This document shows, in pieces, positions 38,177 to 40,914 of a stretch of 40,914 nucleotides of DNA. Under the pieces are notes generated by a model. It ran no database searches, was not told where the DNA came from, and saw only the letters and a list, made by a program, of their open reading frames with translations. The stretch comes from Thiomonas delicata (GTDB lineage Bacteria; Pseudomonadota; Gammaproteobacteria; Burkholderiales; Burkholderiaceae_C): positions 171,094 through 212,007 of the forward strand of contig NZ_LT592171.1 in the NCBI RefSeq assembly GCF_900088825.1, written 5' to 3'. Every line of letters begins with the position of its first letter. The first letter of the stretch is position 1. The position numbers and the translations under genes are program-made.

Positions 38177-39712
38177 GTGATCAACGTGAGCACATTGAGC
38201 AAGTTGCGCCGCCTCGTGCTGAGGCAGGACGTGTCGGTGCGCGAGGCCAGCCGCAGGCTGGGCATCTCGCGCAACACAGCCACCAAGTGGCTCAAAGATG
38301 GTCAGATGACCGAGCCCAGATACCCTCAACGGGTGTCAGGTCCCAGCATCCTGGATCCGTACAAGGAGCAGTTGAGCCAGTGGCTCAAAGCCGATAGCCA
38401 TCGCAGCAAACGCGATCGGCGCGGGATCAAGGCGATGTTTGAAGCGCTGCGGGCGCAGGGCTACAGCGGCAGCCGGGGGCCGGTGTACACATTTGCCCAG
38501 CGCTGGCAGCAAGAGCAAGGCAACGCGGCACGCGGCGCGGGGTTTATACCGCTGAGCTTCGAGTTGGGCGAGGCGTTCCAGTTCGACTGGAGCTGCGAGT
38601 ACCTCTTCATCGGTGGGCTGCGTCGCCGCCTGGAGGTGGCACACACCAAGCTGGCGGCCAGTCGTGCCTTCTGCCTGGTGGCGTACTACAGCCAGGCGCA
38701 CGAGATGCTGTTCGATGCGCACGCGCGCGCGTTCGCTCTCTTCGGTGGCGTGCCCCGGCGGGGCATCTACGACAACATGAAGACGGCGGTGGACAAGGTC
38801 GGCCAGGGCAAGCAGCGCAGCGTCAACGCGCGCTTTGAGGCCATGACCGGGCACTATCTGTTCGAGCCGGAGTTCTGCAACCGGGCCGCCGGCTGGGAGA
38901 AGGGGGTCGTCGAGAAGAATGTTCAGGATCGGCGCAAGGACATCTGGCGCGAGGCCAGTGAACGGCGCTGGGGATCGCTTGGCGAGTTCAACGACTGGTT
39001 GCAGCAGGCCTGTGTGAAGGCCTGGGCCGAGATGAGCCACCCTGAATGGACGCAGCTCACGGTGGCCGATGTCTGGCAGGACGAACGGGTTCGCCTCATG
39101 CCCAACCCCCGAGCGTTTGATGGCTATGTGGAGCAGCCGGTTCGGGTCTCTGCCACTTCGCTGATCCACTTCCAGCGCAACCGCTATAGCGTGCCGTGCG
39201 AATGGATCCACGCGGTGGTCAGCTTGCGGGCCTATGCCGATGGTCTGCTGGTGGTCGGGCCTGACGGGCGACAGGTGCGCCTGGCGCGCAGCTTCGAGCG
39301 GGATCAGACGCTCTACGACTGGATGCACTACATCGCGCTGATCGAGCGCAAGCCCGGCGGGCTGCGTAACGGCGCACCCTTCAAGACCATGCCCGAACCC
39401 CTGCAGGAGCTGCAGCGCCAGTTGCTGCGCCACAGCGGTGGTGACAGGGTGATGGCGCAGGTGCTCATGGGCGTGAGCCTGCACGGCTTGGAGGCCGTGT
39501 TGGTGGCGGTGGAGCTGGCGCTGCAGTCCGGGCGGGTGAGTGCCGAGCATGTGCTCAACGTGCTATCGCGCTTGCAGGAGCAGCGCATGCCCGAGCCACC
39601 TGTGGCCACGAGGCTCACGCTCAACACGCCGCCACTGGCCAACCTGCAGCGTTACGACGCACTGCGCAGCCTCCCGCTTCACGAGGCTTCACCGGAGTCC
39701 GACCATGCATGA
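38177..39712 (+). CDS. istA: IS21 family transposase IstA
   Basis: DDE transposase of 511 residues. An N-terminal helix-turn-helix (about 3-45, [30 protein letters not shown]) is followed by the RNase-H-like catalytic core: Asp137 in [14 protein letters not shown], Asp199 in [11 protein letters not shown] and Glu246 in [11 protein letters not shown]. The C-terminal region includes NRYSVPCEW and is basic. The GTG at 38177 is preceded by ggggagcagg, which supports this start. Reading frame and triad are intact, so the element may be active. Its 3' end overlaps istB by 8 bases, as usual in the family. Confidence 0.95.
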   Translation: MINVSTLSKLRRLVLRQDVSVREASRRLGISRNTATKWLKDGQMTEPRYPQRVSGPSILDPYKEQLSQWLKADSHRSKRDRRGIKAMFEALRAQGYSGSRGPVYTFAQRWQQEQGNAARGAGFIPLSFELGEAFQFDWSCEYLFIGGLRRRLEVAHTKLAASRAFCLVAYYSQAHEMLFDAHARAFALFGGVPRRGIYDNMKTAVDKVGQGKQRSVNARFEAMTGHYLFEPEFCNRAAGWEKGVVEKNVQDRRKDIWREASERRWGSLGEFNDWLQQACVKAWAEMSHPEWTQLTVADVWQDERVRLMPNPRAFDGYVEQPVRVSATSLIHFQRNRYSVPCEWIHAVVSLRAYADGLLVVGPDGRQVRLARSFERDQTLYDWMHYIALIERKPGGLRNGAPFKTMPEPLQELQRQLLRHSGGDRVMAQVLMGVSLHGLEAVLVAVELALQSGRVSAEHVLNVLSRLQEQRMPEPPVATRLTLNTPPLANLQRYDALRSLPLHEASPESDHA

Positions 39713-40520
39713 CGTCATGGATGCCTTCAAGGCGCTGGGCTTGCATGGCATGGCCAGTGCATGGCCGGAGGTGCTGGGAACCGCCCGCATGAAGTCGCTT
39801 GATCACGAGGCCGTGCTGCACCAGCTCATCAAGGCCGAGACCGCGCAGCGCGAGGTGCGCTCCATGGCTTACCAGATGCGCGTGGCGCGGTTCCCATCGC
39901 ACCGCGATCTCGCTGGCTTTGACTTTGCTCACACGCCAATCGATGAGGCGTTGGTGCGCCAGCTGCACACCCTTGGCTTCGTGGACTCGGCGCACAACGT
40001 GGTGCTGGTCGGCGGCCCCGGAACGGGCAAAACCCACCTGGCCACGAGCCTGGGAATCGAGGCCATCCGCATGCATGGCAAGCGGGTGCGCTTCTTCTCC
40101 ACGGTGGAGCTGGTCAATGCCCTGGAGCTGGAGAAGGCGCAGAACAAGTCTGGGCAAATGGCACACCGGCTGATGTACGTCGATCTGGTGATCCTGGATG
40201 AACTGGGCTACCTGCCGTTCACGCAATCAGGCGGCGCGATGCTGTTCCACCTGCTCTCCAAACTGTACGAGCGAACGAGCGTGGTGATCACCACCAACCT
40301 CACCTTCTCGGAATGGAGCAGCGTCTTCGGCGACGCCAAGATGACCACGGCTTTGCTCGACCGCCTCACGCACCACTGCCACATCGTGGAGACCGGCAAT
40401 GAGAGCTGGCGATTCAAGCATTCCAGTGCCGCTGGCGCGGCACCACCAAAGCCACGCGGCAAAGCGCAGAAAGGAGATCGAAAAACAGCAGACCCGATAG
40501 ACTTATCCACAACCGAGTAG
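39705..40520 (+). CDS. istB: IS21 family helper ATPase IstB
   Basis: AAA+ ATPase of 271 residues that assembles on target DNA and recruits IstA, related to DnaC. Walker A is GGPGTGKT at 103-110 and Walker B is DLVILDELG from residue 160. [34 protein letters not shown] carries the sensor and arginine-finger region. The start ATG overlaps the end of istA. The tail is basic and low-complexity. Intact. Confidence 0.95.
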   Translation: MHDVMDAFKALGLHGMASAWPEVLGTARMKSLDHEAVLHQLIKAETAQREVRSMAYQMRVARFPSHRDLAGFDFAHTPIDEALVRQLHTLGFVDSAHNVVLVGGPGTGKTHLATSLGIEAIRMHGKRVRFFSTVELVNALELEKAQNKSGQMAHRLMYVDLVILDELGYLPFTQSGGAMLFHLLSKLYERTSVVITTNLTFSEWSSVFGDAKMTTALLDRLTHHCHIVETGNESWRFKHSSAAGAAPPKPRGKAQKGDRKTADPIDLSTTE

Positions 40521-40592
40521 CCAAAACATCCATCAACCCAGTGGCTCAGCATTCGACGTGATCACTGGCTCAGTTGTGCCGATGAATCAACA

Positions 40593-40746
40593 GGTTGATT
40601 TGAATGAGGGGCTCGGGCCAATACTTTTGGCTCGCGTACTCCTTGTTGACAAAGCCCCGGATGTCGTCAGCGCGAATGCGCGTGAAGCTGCGCGTGAACT
40701 GTTCGTACTCGCCAACGACATGGTCACGAAAGTCAAAAACGTCCAA
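40593..40746 (-). pseudogene. 5' remnant of a large DEAD/DEAH-box helicase gene, cut by IS21
   Basis: On the minus strand a TTG at 40746, with aaggggt eight bases upstream, opens a frame of 51 native codons starting DVFDFRDHVVGEYEQFTRSF. It continues IRADDIRGFVNKEY and ends WPEPLIQIN exactly at the IS21 end, then meets a stop inside the element. The pattern V-F-x-x-R-x-x-V-x-x-Y-x-x-(Y/F)-x-R-S-F ... WPEPL(I/L)Q(L/I)N is, to my knowledge, the start of very large DUF1998-type helicases. These occur in anti-phage gene sets (the DISARM/Druantia kind). The rest of the gene is not on the other side of the element. The family call rests on this short stretch. Confidence 0.65.
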
Positions 40747-40831
40747 TCTGCCTACCCCTTCTCGACATCATGAGCTTTTTTCTTAGGCGCCCCGGCTAAC
40801 AGAGCGCTTCGCTGGCTGCCTTTGCTCTCTC

Positions 40832-40914
40832 TGAACCGCCCCGGGTTTTGAGGAGGCTCCAACCTTTGAGAAGATGGAGCCATGAACAAGACGAACAAGT
40901 TTTCCCCCGAAGTG
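40832..40914 (+). mobile_element. Left end of an IS3-family insertion sequence (runs off window)
   Basis: TGAACCGCCCCGGG at 40832, followed by ttttgaggaggctcc, matches the terminal inverted repeat style of IS3-family elements and lies 50 bases before an IS3-type orfA start. It would place this element 85 bases upstream of the helicase remnant's start codon. The right end is outside the window. Confidence 0.7.
40882..40914 (+). CDS. IS3 family transposase OrfA, first 11 codons
   Basis: ATG at 40882 begins MNKTNKFSPEV, the common N-terminus of IS3-family OrfA proteins, which carry a helix-turn-helix for end recognition. A gatggag box precedes the start. Only 11 residues are in the window, so integrity and the OrfB frameshift cannot be judged. 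Confidence 0.7.
   Translation, partial: MNKTNKFSPEV

Larger units (their letters stand above)
38070..40593 (+). mobile_element. Complete IS21-family insertion sequence
   Basis: Element of about 2.52 kb with intact istA and istB. The ends are matching inverted repeats: left CTGTTGATTCAT, right the same sequence inverted (ATGAATCAACAG). Inside each end are further copies of a CTG(A/G)GCCA unit: 38099 and 38120 on the left, and two inverted near 40540-40575 on the right. That multi-repeat layout is typical of IS21 ends. Flanking bases (caatgtcta on the left, gttgatttg on the right) do not match, so no target duplication is present. This suggests the original flanks were lost or recombined. Confidence 0.9.

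Noticed and set aside
40558-40773. Plus-strand open frame of 71 codons at the right edge of IS21
   Set aside because: It straddles the IS21 end and is antisense to the helicase remnant, whose minus-strand reading gives a recognisable conserved start.

Overview
The window is a stretch of betaproteobacterial chromosome, high in G+C. The order metK - two lpxL-type acyltransferases - dapF - DUF484 - xerC, the block dksA - STAS protein - hslV - hslU, and the ubiE - Tim44-like - ubiJ - ubiB group are all typical of Burkholderiales. A fused isobutyryl-CoA mutase (IcmF) and an SAH riboswitch upstream of ahcY fit the same group. A Thiomonas-like organism is possible, but the sequence alone does not settle the genus.

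Layout. 1-5934: a truncated chemoreceptor, an AraC-type regulator, AMP nucleosidase, a LysR regulator and a small DUF2917 protein. 5955-10245: the methyl-cycle pair metF and ahcY, with the SAH riboswitch in the ahcY leader, then a LysE-type exporter and CorA. 10331-12337: an accessory island. It holds a 1526-bp IS110-family (IS1111 subgroup) element inserted precisely inside an integron attC site, next to a small cassette-like gene with no integrase in view. 12504-15954: argG with its terminator, ppnP, an ArsC-like protein and metK. 16234-28078: the long plus-strand housekeeping run from the lpxL pair to hslU. 28086-32418: coaX and IcmF, divergently transcribed. A perfect 20-bp palindrome overlaps the region between them. 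32455-37843: an aldo/keto reductase and the ubiquinone-associated genes, all on the minus strand. 37974-40914: a second accessory zone, with an orphan terminator, a complete IS21-family element, the first ~51 codons of a large helicase cut off by it, and the left end of an IS3-family element.

How the genes work together. MetK makes SAM, AhcY removes the SAH left by methyl transfer, and MetF supplies the methyl group to remake methionine; the riboswitch links ahcY (and perhaps metF) to SAH level. UbiE, UbiJ and UbiB belong to ubiquinone synthesis. HslUV and DksA belong to stress physiology, and DapF and the LpxL pair to envelope synthesis.

The most unusual region is 10410-12337. Here attC arms, insertion-sequence ends and a 390-base non-coding tail can all be read directly. 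This allows a concrete model of an attC-targeting, RNA-guided insertion sequence (IS1111-attC type).
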